Below, one piece after another: positions 27,088 to 35,175 of a stretch of 64,000 nt of DNA (its first letter is position 1; every line of letters begins with the position of its first letter). Both the position numbers and the translations under genes were made by a program. Source of the DNA: DATMER01 sp040349255 (GTDB lineage Bacteria > Acidobacteriota > Thermoanaerobaculia > Multivoradales > UBA5704); NCBI GenBank assembly GCA_040349255.1, contig JBEQUE010000152.1, forward strand, positions 1-64,000, read 5' to 3'. The notes below the pieces were generated by a model. The model was given only the letters and a program-made list of their open reading frames with translations, was not told the origin of the DNA and ran no database searches.

Positions 27088-27136
27088 GAGCGGGTTCCGG
27101 CTTCCGCAACCCATTTCTTCCATGGGAGGCCAAAAC

Positions 27137-28669
27137 TCAGGTGAGCGGCGCCGGGTTGAAGAGCGCCAGATCGTTGTGGATCCGGTGCACTTCGGTCCAC
27201 GTCTTCTTCCGCCCGCTGGCGACGTCGAGGTAGTAGTGGAACAGCTCCCAACCGATCTCCTCGACGGTGCTACGGCCGCTGGCGATCCGGCCTGCGTCGA
27301 CGTCGATCAGGTCGGGCCAGCGCTGGGCGAGCTCGGTGCGTGAGCTCACCTTGACCACCGGCGCCATCGCCAGTCCGTAGGGCGTGCCGCGCCCGGTGGT
27401 GAACACGTGGAGGTTCATGCCGGCCGCCAGTTGCAGCGTGCCGCAGACGAAGTCGCCGGCCGGGGTGGCGCAGAACAGCAGACCTTTGCTCTGGGCGCGT
27501 TCGCCCGGGCCGATCACGCCGCTGATCGCCGATCGGCCGGACTTGGCGGTGGCGCCGAGCGCCTTCTCCACGATGTTGGACAGGCCGCCGGCCTTGTTGC
27601 CCGGCGAGGTGTTCGCGCTGCGGTCGCTGTGGCCACGCTCCAGGTAGCGGTCGTACCAGTCCATCTCGCGGATCAGGGCCTGCGCCACCTCCTCGTCCCT
27701 GGCTCGGGCGCTGAGCAGATGCGCGGCGTCGCGGACCTCGGTGACCTCGGAGAACATCACCGTCGCGCCGGCGCGCACCAGCAGGTCGGAGGCGAAGCCG
27801 AGGGCCGGGTTCGCCGTGATGCCGGAGAAGGCATCGCTGCCACCGCATTGCATTCCCAGCACCAGGGCGGAGGCCGGACAGGTCTCGCGCCGCCGCTGGT
27901 CGAGCTCGCGCAAGCGCCGCTCGGCCAGTGCCATGATCCGCTCGATCATCTCGGCGAAGCCGTGCCGTGAATCCTGCAGTCGGTAGACTCCAGCATCTTG
28001 CTCGCCGATGATCTGCGCGGGCTGCAGCATCTCGCACCCCAGGCCGACGACCAGGGTCTGGCCGCCCAGGTTCGGGTTGCGGGCCAGGTTGCGCACCGTG
28101 CGGATCGGGATCTGGACGTCGGGCGTGTCGAACGCGACCCCACAGCCGAAGTCGTGGCTCAGGGCGATCACGTCGTCGACGTTCGGGTAGCGCGGCAGGA
28201 CCTCGTCGCGGATCCTCTTGACGGCGTGGTCCAGCACACCCGTGACGCACTGCACGGTCGTCGTGATGCCGAGGAGGTTGCGGGTGCCGACGCTCCCGTC
28301 GGCGTTCCTGTAGCCCTCGAAGGTGTACCCTTCGAGCGGCGGAGCGTCGGGCGGCACGTCGGTGCACCGCGGCAGCGAGTCGAGCGCCGGCGGCGTCGGC
28401 ATGACGAGGTCGCTCTCCTGGACCCAGCCGCCTGCGGGGATGGCGCGCCGCGCCGCGCCGATGACCTGCCCGTAACGCAGCACGGCCTCGCCCTCGGCGA
28501 TCTCACGGAGCGCCACCTTGTGGGATTGCGGAATCGAGTCGCGAACGCGCAGGCCGTCGCCGAACGCAGTGCCCGCCGAAACGCCTCCGTCGTTGACGAT
28601 GACGGCCACGTTGTCGGCCTCGTGCAGACGCAGATAGCGCGGATTCTCCGTGTACTGGGTCAGCGGCAT
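27137..28669 (-). CDS. garD: Galactarate dehydratase-type UxaA/GarD enzyme
   Basis: 510 residues, close to the E. coli GarD length (523). Long stretches match GarD from memory, notably PPLEGYTFEGYRNADGSVGT, CPASALVLGMQCGGSDAFSG, and the C-terminal NPAPLT. An N-terminal SAF domain (1-80) is followed by the altronate/galactarate dehydratase domain. GarD eliminates water from meso-galactarate to 5-keto-4-deoxyglucarate and needs iron. In this pectin locus it may handle galactarate made by oxidising galacturonate, or stand in for altronate dehydratase; the sequence looks more like GarD than E. coli UxaA. It lies downstream of the uronate operon on the same strand but is separated by a 500-bp repeat array. 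Confidence 0.88.
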   Translation of the reverse strand: MPLTQYTENPRYLRLHEADNVAVIVNDGGVSAGTAFGDGLRVRDSIPQSHKVALREIAEGEAVLRYGQVIGAARRAIPAGGWVQESDLVMPTPPALDSLPRCTDVPPDAPPLEGYTFEGYRNADGSVGTRNLLGITTTVQCVTGVLDHAVKRIRDEVLPRYPNVDDVIALSHDFGCGVAFDTPDVQIPIRTVRNLARNPNLGGQTLVVGLGCEMLQPAQIIGEQDAGVYRLQDSRHGFAEMIERIMALAERRLRELDQRRRETCPASALVLGMQCGGSDAFSGITANPALGFASDLLVRAGATVMFSEVTEVRDAAHLLSARARDEEVAQALIREMDWYDRYLERGHSDRSANTSPGNKAGGLSNIVEKALGATAKSGRSAISGVIGPGERAQSKGLLFCATPAGDFVCGTLQLAAGMNLHVFTTGRGTPYGLAMAPVVKVSSRTELAQRWPDLIDVDAGRIASGRSTVEEIGWELFHYYLDVASGRKKTWTEVHRIHNDLALFNPAPLT

Positions 28670-28694
28670 GGGCTCGTCATCCTATCACTCGATC

Positions 28695-29093
28695 GCAATG
28701 TAAGGTTCTCCGCCGCAACGGAAGGTTCCCTGGCGCAAAGGAAGGTTCTATGGCGCAATGTAAGGTTCTACACGGCGTTGGAAGATTCCTGGCGGCGAGG
28801 GAACCTTCCTGGCGCCAAGACAAAGTTCTGCGTGACATTGGAAGGTTCTGTGGCGTAACGGAACGTTCCATGGCGCAAAGGAGGGTTCCTGGAGCCAAAG
28901 GAACGTTCTACGCCGCAACGTAAGGTTCCCTGGCGCAACGTAACCTTCTACGCCGCAAAGGAAGGTTTCCTGGCGCCAAGGGAACGTTCTACGCCGCAAC
29001 GTAAGGTTCCCTGGCGCAAAGTAACCTTCCACGCTGCAATGGAAGGTTGCGTTGCGACACAGAAGGTTGTCGGGCAATGGGGAAGCTCGCTTT
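28695..29093. repeat. 20-bp tandem array 2a
   Basis: About 20 units at a strict 20-bp step: units begin at 28695, 28715, 28735 and so on to 28955; one inserted T at about 28967 shifts the phase by 1 and the step then resumes at 28976, 28996, 29016, 29036 and 29056. Typical units are GCAACGTAAGGTTCTACGCC and GCAAAGGAAGGTTCCCTGGC, which often alternate. Many cores are palindromic (GGAACGTTCC, GGAACCTTCC or close). It fills most of the 552-bp gap between garD and the Gfo/Idh/MocA gene. No spacers and no evident real coding frame. Confidence 0.9.
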
Positions 29094-29101
29094 TCCGTGG
29101 A

Positions 29102-29181
29102 GCACCTGGATTTCTCCTGACGCACCTGCCGTTGCCGTGAGGCACCTGGATTCTTGCTGGAGCACTTTGTCTTCTCGTGGA
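29102..29181. repeat. 20-bp tandem array 2b, second unit type
   Basis: Four units start at 29102, 29122, 29142 and 29162, each beginning GCAC: the first is GCACCTGGATTTCTCCTGAC, the third GCACCTGGATTCTTGCTGGA. The unit sequence is unrelated to array 2a immediately before it, yet the step is the same 20 bp. The remaining 40 bp up to the Gfo/Idh/MocA stop show nothing else recognisable. Confidence 0.75.
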
Positions 29182-29221
29182 GAAGATAAGGGAAGAATGG
29201 AGGAATAGCTTTCGGCTTCGG

Positions 29222-30283
29222 TCAGACCGTCTCGCCGATGGACCCAGCCTCTCGATTCTCGCCGCCGAGGCCGGCGGCGTCGTAGATGGCGAGGACCAGC
29301 GCGAGGGATCGGCGGCCCTCGGTTCCGTTCACCAGCGGGTCGCGGCCCTCGCGGATCGCGGCGACGAAATCCTGCACGAGGAGGGTGTGCCCGAGGGTGC
29401 CGATGCCCGTGGGGCTGGCCCCCGATCCCGCGGCTATCGCCGCAGTCGCTGAGGGTGCCTGGGGGCGGATCCGGGGCGCGTCGCCTTCCCAGCGGACCAG
29501 CGCGTCTCCCTCGATCTGCGCTCCGCCCCGGCTGCCATAGACCTCGACGCGGTGCGGGAATCCCGGCGCGGCCGCAGTAGTGGCGACGATCGTGCCGCGA
29601 GCTCCGCTGGAGAAGCGCAGCGCCGCCACCACGCAGTCCTCCACCTCGATCTCGTGCTGAGCGGCTCCGCCCGAGGCGCCGACCACCTCCGCCTCGCCGC
29701 CCATGAGCCACAGCAGGAGGTCTACTAGGTGGATGCCCTGGTTCATCAGCGCGCCGCCGCCGTCGAGCGACCAGGTACCGCGCCATGCCGCGCTGTCGTA
29801 GTAGCTCTGGGGACGGAAGTACGGGACGGTTGCCGTTCCCATTACGAGATCTCCGAGCTCGCCCGCCCGGATGGCGTCGTGGAGCGCGCGGAAGGCGGGG
29901 TCGGTCCGCCGCTGCAGGGCGACGCCCAGACGCACCGCCGCGTCGCGGCAGGTGGCGATCATGGCGTCGGCATCGGCGAGGCGCAGGGCCATCGGTTTCT
30001 CGACCAGCACGTGCTTGGCCGCCCGCGCCGCCGCCACGGCCTGTTCCGCATGCAGGCCGCTCGGAGAGCACAGGCAGACGGCGTCAACGTCGGGGCGCTC
30101 GAGCAGCGCCTCGAGGCTCGCCTCGCACGGCACGCCGAGCTCCGCCGCTGCCTCCTCCGCTCGTGCCGCGTCAGCGCGGCAGACGGCCGCGAGCCTGGCG
30201 CCAGGCGTCTCCGCGATGGCGCGTGCGTGGTAGCGGGCGACCATGCCCGCGCCGACGATCCCGAAGCCGATCTCCGTGCTCAC
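29222..30283 (-). CDS. Gfo/Idh/MocA-family NAD(P)-dependent sugar oxidoreductase
   Basis: 353 residues, GTG start at 30283 overlapping the stop of the esterase gene by 4 bp. The N-terminal Rossmann fold has GIVGAGMVARYHARAI, then the EKPMALRLADAD motif with the conserved lysine, and the C-terminal half has the family pattern GGGALMNQGIHLVDLLLWLMG with the catalytic histidine. Members oxidise or reduce sugars and sugar acids. In this operon a role in uronate or rhamnose-branch metabolism is likely, and a uronate dehydrogenase/reductase filling the galacturonate gap is possible, but the substrate cannot be read from sequence. Cytoplasmic; last gene of the leftward operon before the repeat array. 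Confidence 0.88.
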   Translation of the reverse strand: MSTEIGFGIVGAGMVARYHARAIAETPGARLAAVCRADAARAEEAAAELGVPCEASLEALLERPDVDAVCLCSPSGLHAEQAVAAARAAKHVLVEKPMALRLADADAMIATCRDAAVRLGVALQRRTDPAFRALHDAIRAGELGDLVMGTATVPYFRPQSYYDSAAWRGTWSLDGGGALMNQGIHLVDLLLWLMGGEAEVVGASGGAAQHEIEVEDCVVAALRFSSGARGTIVATTAAAPGFPHRVEVYGSRGGAQIEGDALVRWEGDAPRIRPQAPSATAAIAAGSGASPTGIGTLGHTLLVQDFVAAIREGRDPLVNGTEGRRSLALVLAIYDAAGLGGENREAGSIGETV

Positions 30284-31956
30284 GGGAGGGGGGCGAGCTC
30301 CAGGTAGCGCACCAGAGGGAGGTGCAATCGCGCCATCTCGCGTGCGGCCAGCTCGGCGATCCGGCGGGCGCCGAGCTCGGAGAGGTGCGTGTCGTCATGG
30401 AGCCCGCCGGGCAGCTGCGGGTGCTCGCCGGGTTCGAAATGAAGGAAGAGCGCCTTGGATCCCTCCACGCCGCAGCTTCGCACCAGCGCCCGCGTGGCGT
30501 CTTCCATCTCGAGCAGTGGCACGCTTTCCGCGGCGGCGACCTCACGCACCACGCGCGGATACTCGCCGTGACTGTCGACGAACGCGCCGCGATCGTCGAA
30601 CCGCCGTCTCACGATCGGAGTGGCCAGGACCGGATGACCGCCCCGGGCGCGCGTCTCTCGCACAAAGCGCTCCAGGTTGGCGCGGAACGCGCCCTCGGGC
30701 TCGGTGAACCGTGCCGGGTCCGCCGCCTTCTCGTCGTTGTGACCGAACTGGATCACCACCCAGTCGCCCGGTGAGAGCGCTTCCAGGATCGCGTCCCAGC
30801 GGCCCTCGTCGCGAAAGGACTTCGTGCTGCGGCCGTTCACGGCCCGGTTCTCGAGCCGGAGCGGCGGCAGGATCAGCTCGCGGAAGAGCTGTCCCCAGCC
30901 GCGCTCGGGATGGGCGAGGTCCGGCTTGTCCGCCATCGTCGAATCGCCGGCCAGGAACAGCGTCGGGCTGGGGGTCGGAGGGTCGAAGCGAACCGGCTCA
31001 GCCTGCGTCGGATCCCACCCCCCGAAGACCGCGGCCGGCGTGATCCGGTCGGCCTCCGCGGCCGTCAGCTTCTTCGACCACGGCACGCGCGCGGCACGAT
31101 CGGCCCCCGGTCCCGTGTTGCGGTATTCGAAATAGCGACAGGTGCTCTCGCTCCAGGGCCTGTCCCAGTTGTGCCAGCCCGCGGGTCGGATCCCCGCGCC
31201 CAGCTCGCTGCGCATGAAGATCGTCGCGGCATGGTCTCGCCACGGCCGGCCGAGGTAGGCCTGCTCGCCCTCCGCGACGCGGACGCGGCTGCGGTTGAAG
31301 ACGAACCCGAAGGCGGATTCGGGGGGAGTGGCCGCCGCCGTCAGGTAGCTGGAGGCGAGCGCGTGGATGTCGCAGCTCTCGAACCAGGCCGTCGCTCCTC
31401 CGAACACGAAGTCCGTCGTGCCTTCGATGGAGCAGCCGGTGAAGTAGTGCCGCCCGCGGTTGAGAAACACGGTGTCCTGGTGGCCCTGGAACCGGCAGTT
31501 GCGGAAGAGCACACGGTCGCCGTGGACCGCCACCGCAAGAGCCTGGCCGACCGGGCCCGCGTCGTTCCGGATGGTCATGTTCTCGACCGTGAAGTCGTCG
31601 GCGTCGACGTACAGGGTGGGCGTCCGGAAGGTCCCGATCGCTTCGCCGTCGAGCCCCTTCATACCGGCGTGCAGCCCGTAGACGAGGACCGTGCTCTCGG
31701 GATCCTCGCCGATAAGCCGGACGTAGCGTTTCTCGCGCTGAGCGTAGACGAGCTCCCGATACACGCCCCGCCGCACGTAGATCGTCGCGGGCCGGGCGGG
31801 CGTGCCCATCGCGATCCTGGCCATGGCCTCCTGGATGGTCGCGAATTGCCCGCTGCCGTCCTTGGCGACCACGGCGGTCGTGAGCCTGAAGTCCGTCTGC
31901 GCCGCCGCGACGGAGGCTGAGAGGCCCAGGCCGGCAACGATAGCGACGAGCTTCAC
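30280..31956 (-). CDS. Pectin methylesterase-rhamnogalacturonan acetylesterase fusion (CE8-CE12)
   Basis: 558 residues, GTG start at 31956 overlapping uxaC by 4 bp. Signal peptide about 1-21 (LVAIVAGLGLSASVAAAQ). Residues about 25-335 are a CE8 pectinesterase beta-helix: RGVYRELV, the catalytic aspartates in GHQDTVF and TTDFVFGGA, and the substrate arginine in YLGRPW. Residues about 345-558 are an SGNH esterase of the CE12 type: nucleophile block FLAGDSTMAD, FGHNDEK, and the DDTHLSELG block with the catalytic Asp/His. One exported protein can thus remove methyl esters from homogalacturonan and acetyl groups from rhamnogalacturonan, preparing pectin for GH28 and lyases. Fusion of the two is known in gut and soil bacteria but uncommon. 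Confidence 0.92.
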   Translation of the reverse strand: MKLVAIVAGLGLSASVAAAQTDFRLTTAVVAKDGSGQFATIQEAMARIAMGTPARPATIYVRRGVYRELVYAQREKRYVRLIGEDPESTVLVYGLHAGMKGLDGEAIGTFRTPTLYVDADDFTVENMTIRNDAGPVGQALAVAVHGDRVLFRNCRFQGHQDTVFLNRGRHYFTGCSIEGTTDFVFGGATAWFESCDIHALASSYLTAAATPPESAFGFVFNRSRVRVAEGEQAYLGRPWRDHAATIFMRSELGAGIRPAGWHNWDRPWSESTCRYFEYRNTGPGADRAARVPWSKKLTAAEADRITPAAVFGGWDPTQAEPVRFDPPTPSPTLFLAGDSTMADKPDLAHPERGWGQLFRELILPPLRLENRAVNGRSTKSFRDEGRWDAILEALSPGDWVVIQFGHNDEKAADPARFTEPEGAFRANLERFVRETRARGGHPVLATPIVRRRFDDRGAFVDSHGEYPRVVREVAAAESVPLLEMEDATRALVRSCGVEGSKALFLHFEPGEHPQLPGGLHDDTHLSELGARRIAELAAREMARLHLPLVRYLELAPLP

Positions 31957-33416
31957 GGCGCGTGGAGAGCCAGCGCCGACGCGCTTGCGGTTTCCCTGGC
32001 GCGGTCCGGGAGCTCGAAGCCGAAGAAGCTCTCCGCGTTGCGGAAACAGACGTCCTCGACCAGCGCTCCGACCAGATCGAAGTCCCGCGGCAGGAGCCCG
32101 TTCGCCATCTCGGCGCCGAGCAGGTTGCAGAGGATGCGCCGGAAGTACTCGTGACGGGTGAACGACAGGAACGAGCGGCTGTCGGCGACCATGCCCACGA
32201 ACCGGCGCAGCGAGCCGATCTGGGAGAGGGCTTCGAGCTGGCGCTCCATCCCATCCTTCTGGTCGAGGAACCACCACGCCGGACCGAGCTGCATCTTTCC
32301 CGGTACGGTGCCGTCCTCGAAGCAGGCGAGCAAGGAGGCCAGCATCTCGGTGTCGCGCGGGTTGACGTTGTAGAGGATGGTCCTCGGCAGGTCGCCGGCG
32401 GAGCTCAGGGCGTTCAGGAAGCGGGCCAGGGGCTCGGCGTACGGGCGGTCTCCCATCGAGTCGTACCCGGAGTCGGGACCGAGGGCGGCGAGCATCGCGC
32501 TGTTGTTGTCCCGCATGGCGCCGATGCGCACCTGCATCGTCCAACCCCTCTCGCGATACAGCCGTCCGAGCTGCAGGAGCAACGCCGTCGCCACCTGGTC
32601 GCGTTCGGCGTCCGGGAGAGCGGTCCTAGACCGAAGCCGGTCGAAGCCGGTCCGGACCTCCTGCGCCGAGGCCGGCGAAAAGAGGCCGGCGGCGAGCGCG
32701 TGGTCCGAGAGCCGGCAGCCCGCCGCATGGAAGACGTCGCAACGCACGGTCAACGCCGCGACGAGGTCGTCGAAGCTCGCGATGTCCACGTCGGCGACGG
32801 CGCCGAGCTCGTCCAGGTAGCGGTTCCAGGAGTCGGGGTCGGCGAGCGCCAGGACCCGGCCGGGACGCCAGGTGGGGAGCATCCGGGCGCCGAACGTCGG
32901 ATCGGCGGCGACCGCCTCGTGGTGCTCCAGCGAATCGATCGGGTCGTCGGAGGTGCAGAGGGCCAGGACGTTGCTCCTCTCGATCAGCGAACGAGCCGAG
33001 AGCCCGTTGCGAAAGACCGCCGAGCTGCGCTCCCACACCTCGTCGGCGGTACTGGGGCCGAGCAGCAGGTCGTCGATCTGGAAGTACCGGGCGAGCTCCA
33101 GGTGGCACCAGTGGTAGAGGGGGTTGCGCAGGAGGTACGGCAAGGTGCTCGCGAAGGCGTCGAACTTCTCCCGATCGGTCGCGTCGCCGGTGCAGAAGCG
33201 CTCGCCGATGCCGTTGGCGCGCATCTGGCGCCACTTGTAGTGGTCGCCGTTGAGCCAGACCTGGCTGATGTTCTCCCAGCGGCGGTCGGCCGCGATCTCG
33301 GCCGGCGGCAGATGGGTGTGGTAGTCGAGGATCGGCTGCCCGGCCGCATGGTCGTGGTAGAGGCGGACCGCCTCGTCGCTCTGCAGCAGGAACCTTTCGT
33401 GAATCAGGCCGCTCAT
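31953..33416 (-). CDS. uxaC: Glucuronate/galacturonate isomerase UxaC
   Basis: 487 residues from ATG 33416, slightly longer than E. coli UxaC (470). The metal-binding start LDYHTHLPPAEIA (H33, H35) and later VGMVADSRSFLSFTRHEYFRR are UxaC marks. It interconverts D-galacturonate/D-tagaturonate and D-glucuronate/D-fructuronate in the cytoplasm. Overlaps by 4 bp with eda upstream and with the esterase gene downstream, so it is translated as part of one operon. Its product would need a tagaturonate or fructuronate reductase not clearly present here. Confidence 0.95.
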   Translation of the reverse strand: MSGLIHERFLLQSDEAVRLYHDHAAGQPILDYHTHLPPAEIAADRRWENISQVWLNGDHYKWRQMRANGIGERFCTGDATDREKFDAFASTLPYLLRNPLYHWCHLELARYFQIDDLLLGPSTADEVWERSSAVFRNGLSARSLIERSNVLALCTSDDPIDSLEHHEAVAADPTFGARMLPTWRPGRVLALADPDSWNRYLDELGAVADVDIASFDDLVAALTVRCDVFHAAGCRLSDHALAAGLFSPASAQEVRTGFDRLRSRTALPDAERDQVATALLLQLGRLYRERGWTMQVRIGAMRDNNSAMLAALGPDSGYDSMGDRPYAEPLARFLNALSSAGDLPRTILYNVNPRDTEMLASLLACFEDGTVPGKMQLGPAWWFLDQKDGMERQLEALSQIGSLRRFVGMVADSRSFLSFTRHEYFRRILCNLLGAEMANGLLPRDFDLVGALVEDVCFRNAESFFGFELPDRARETASASALALHAP

Positions 33417-34063
33417 GGCGAGACCTCCCTCGCCCGAGACAGGGCCTCCCGGGTCTGTTGAGTGATGACTGCCCACTGCTTCTCGGCGATCTGGCGCTTG
33501 CTGGCCAGCCAGGAACCGCCCACGGCAAACACCTGGGGCAGGGAGAGATACTCCTTCATGTTGTCCAGGGAAACGCCGCCCGTGGGACAGAAGCGGATGC
33601 CGAGGGACTCGTACGGTCCGGCGAGGGCCCGCAGCATCTTCGGCCCGCCGGCCGCTTCGGCCGGGAAGAACTTCAGCAGGGTACAGCCGTGGCCGTAGGC
33701 CGCCTCGATCTCGGACGGCGTGACCACTCCGGGCATGAACGGCACGCCGGCCTGCTCGAAGAGACGCACGGTCTCCGGATTGAAGCCCGGGGCCACGCCG
33801 AACGAGACGCCGAGATCCAGGCACCGTTGTGCCTGCTCGCGCGTGACCACGGTGCCGGCGCCCACGAGCATCTCCGGGAACCGGCGGAGGATGCGTTCCA
33901 GCGCCACCGCGGCCGCGGCGGTCCGCAGGGTGACCTCGATCCGATCGAGCCCGCCCGCGAGCAGCGCCTCGGCCAGCGGCTCGGCGTCGTTCTCGTCGTC
34001 GATCACGATCACCGGGATCACCGGGCTCTGCGCCAGCTTCTCGGTTGCCTCCATGGGGATCAT
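33413..34063 (-). CDS. eda: 2-keto-3-deoxy-6-phosphogluconate aldolase
   Basis: 216 residues, ATG 34063 overlapping the kdgK stop by 4 bp. Class I aldolase TIM barrel: general-base E43 in RIEVTLRT, GAGTVV, and the Schiff-base K131 in TLLKFFPAEAAGG. Splits KDPG to pyruvate and glyceraldehyde-3-phosphate, the last step of hexuronate breakdown. An in-frame ATG three codons later is an alternative start. Its position directly behind kdgK matches the order of reactions. Confidence 0.96.
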   Translation of the reverse strand: MIPMEATEKLAQSPVIPVIVIDDENDAEPLAEALLAGGLDRIEVTLRTAAAAVALERILRRFPEMLVGAGTVVTREQAQRCLDLGVSFGVAPGFNPETVRLFEQAGVPFMPGVVTPSEIEAAYGHGCTLLKFFPAEAAGGPKMLRALAGPYESLGIRFCPTGGVSLDNMKEYLSLPQVFAVGGSWLASKRQIAEKQWAVITQQTREALSRAREVSP

Positions 34064-35160
34064 CGGTCCACCCTGGCGCCGCCGCCCCGGACGAGCTTCT
34101 GCACCTCGGCGAGCGACGCCATGGTGGTATCTCCCGGCGTGGTCATCGCCAGGGCGCCGTGGGCGGCGCCGTATTCCACCGCGAGAGCCGGGTCGCCGAG
34201 CTCCATGAGGCCGTAGATGAAACCGGAGGCGAAGCTGTCGCCGCCGCCCACGCGGTCGAGGATCTCGAGGTTGGGCCGCTGGGTGGCGGTGTGGAACTCG
34301 CCGTCACACCAGCAGATGGCGCCCCAGTCGTTGAGGGTGGCGCTCCTGACCGCGCGCAGCGTCGCCGCCACGGCCTTGAGGTTCGGGTAGGTCGCCACCG
34401 CGGTCTTGATCATGCTCCTGAATCCGCTCACCTCCAGGTCGAGCAGGTTCTCGTCCACCCCCTCCACCTCGAGCCCCAGGCAGGCCGTGAAGTCCTCCTC
34501 GTTGCCGAGGATCACGTCGAGCGACGGAGCGATGGCGCGGTTCACCTCGCGGCACCGATCGAGGCCGCCGTAGGCACCCCAGAGGGAGGCTCGATAGTTG
34601 AGGTCGTAGGAGACCACGGTGCCGTGCTTTTTGGCGATCCGTGCCGCCTCGACGACCACGTCGCCGGTGGTCTCCGAGAGCGCCGCGAAGATGCCTCCGG
34701 TGTGGAACCAGCGGACGCCGAGCTTGCCGAAGACGTGCTCCCAGTCGATGTCCCCCACGCGCAACTGGGAGGCGGCACTGTGGCCCCGGTCGGAGCAGCC
34801 GACGGCGCCGCGAATCCCGAAGCCGCGCTCGGTGAAGTTCAACCCGTTGCGCACGGAGCGCCCGATGCCGTCGGACCGCACCCAGCGGACCAGGGACGTA
34901 TCCACCCCTCCCTGGAGCATCAGGTCCTCGAGCAGGAGACCCACCTCGTTGCGCACGGCGGCCGTGACCACGGCCGCCCGCTGACCGAAGCAGCGCCGCA
35001 GACCGCGGGCCACGTTGTACTCGCCGCCGCCTTCCCACACCCGGAACTGGCGGGTGGTGCGGATCCTGCCCTCGCCCGGATCGAGGCGCAGCATGACCTC
35101 TCCCAGGGACAGGATGTCGAACGCGCAGGCTTCTCTGGGCCTGAGATCAAGGCTGGACAA
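34060..35160 (-). CDS. kdgK: 2-keto-3-deoxygluconate kinase (PfkB family)
   Basis: 366 residues, TTG start at 35160 with GGGAGG a few bases ahead. PfkB/ribokinase fold: early signature FDILSLGEVMLRLDPGEG with substrate contacts in WEGGGEYNVARGL, and the C-terminal signature DRVGGGDSFASGFIYGL with the catalytic aspartate. It phosphorylates 2-keto-3-deoxygluconate from the KduD or uronate routes. Placed between the LacI regulator (15 bp upstream) and eda (4-bp overlap). The family is certain; the exact substrate is inferred from the neighbours. Confidence 0.93.
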   Translation of the reverse strand: MSSLDLRPREACAFDILSLGEVMLRLDPGEGRIRTTRQFRVWEGGGEYNVARGLRRCFGQRAAVVTAAVRNEVGLLLEDLMLQGGVDTSLVRWVRSDGIGRSVRNGLNFTERGFGIRGAVGCSDRGHSAASQLRVGDIDWEHVFGKLGVRWFHTGGIFAALSETTGDVVVEAARIAKKHGTVVSYDLNYRASLWGAYGGLDRCREVNRAIAPSLDVILGNEEDFTACLGLEVEGVDENLLDLEVSGFRSMIKTAVATYPNLKAVAATLRAVRSATLNDWGAICWCDGEFHTATQRPNLEILDRVGGGDSFASGFIYGLMELGDPALAVEYGAAHGALAMTTPGDTTMASLAEVQKLVRGGGARVDR

Positions 35161-35175
35161 GCTCGCCTCCCTCCG

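Noticed and set aside
27002..27136. Right attachment site copying the tRNA-Arg 3' end
   Set aside because: Only an 8-base AGGCCAAA match to the sequence after the tRNA is found, which is too short to support an att site.
28677..29125. Open frames across the 20-bp array with Arg/Leu/Cys-rich repeats
   Set aside because: The apparent peptide repeats arise from a non-multiple-of-three DNA repeat (20 residues per three units), no ribosome site fits, and no family matches.
28695..29181. CRISPR array
   Set aside because: Repeats are directly adjacent and diverged with no unique spacers, and no cas genes are in the window.
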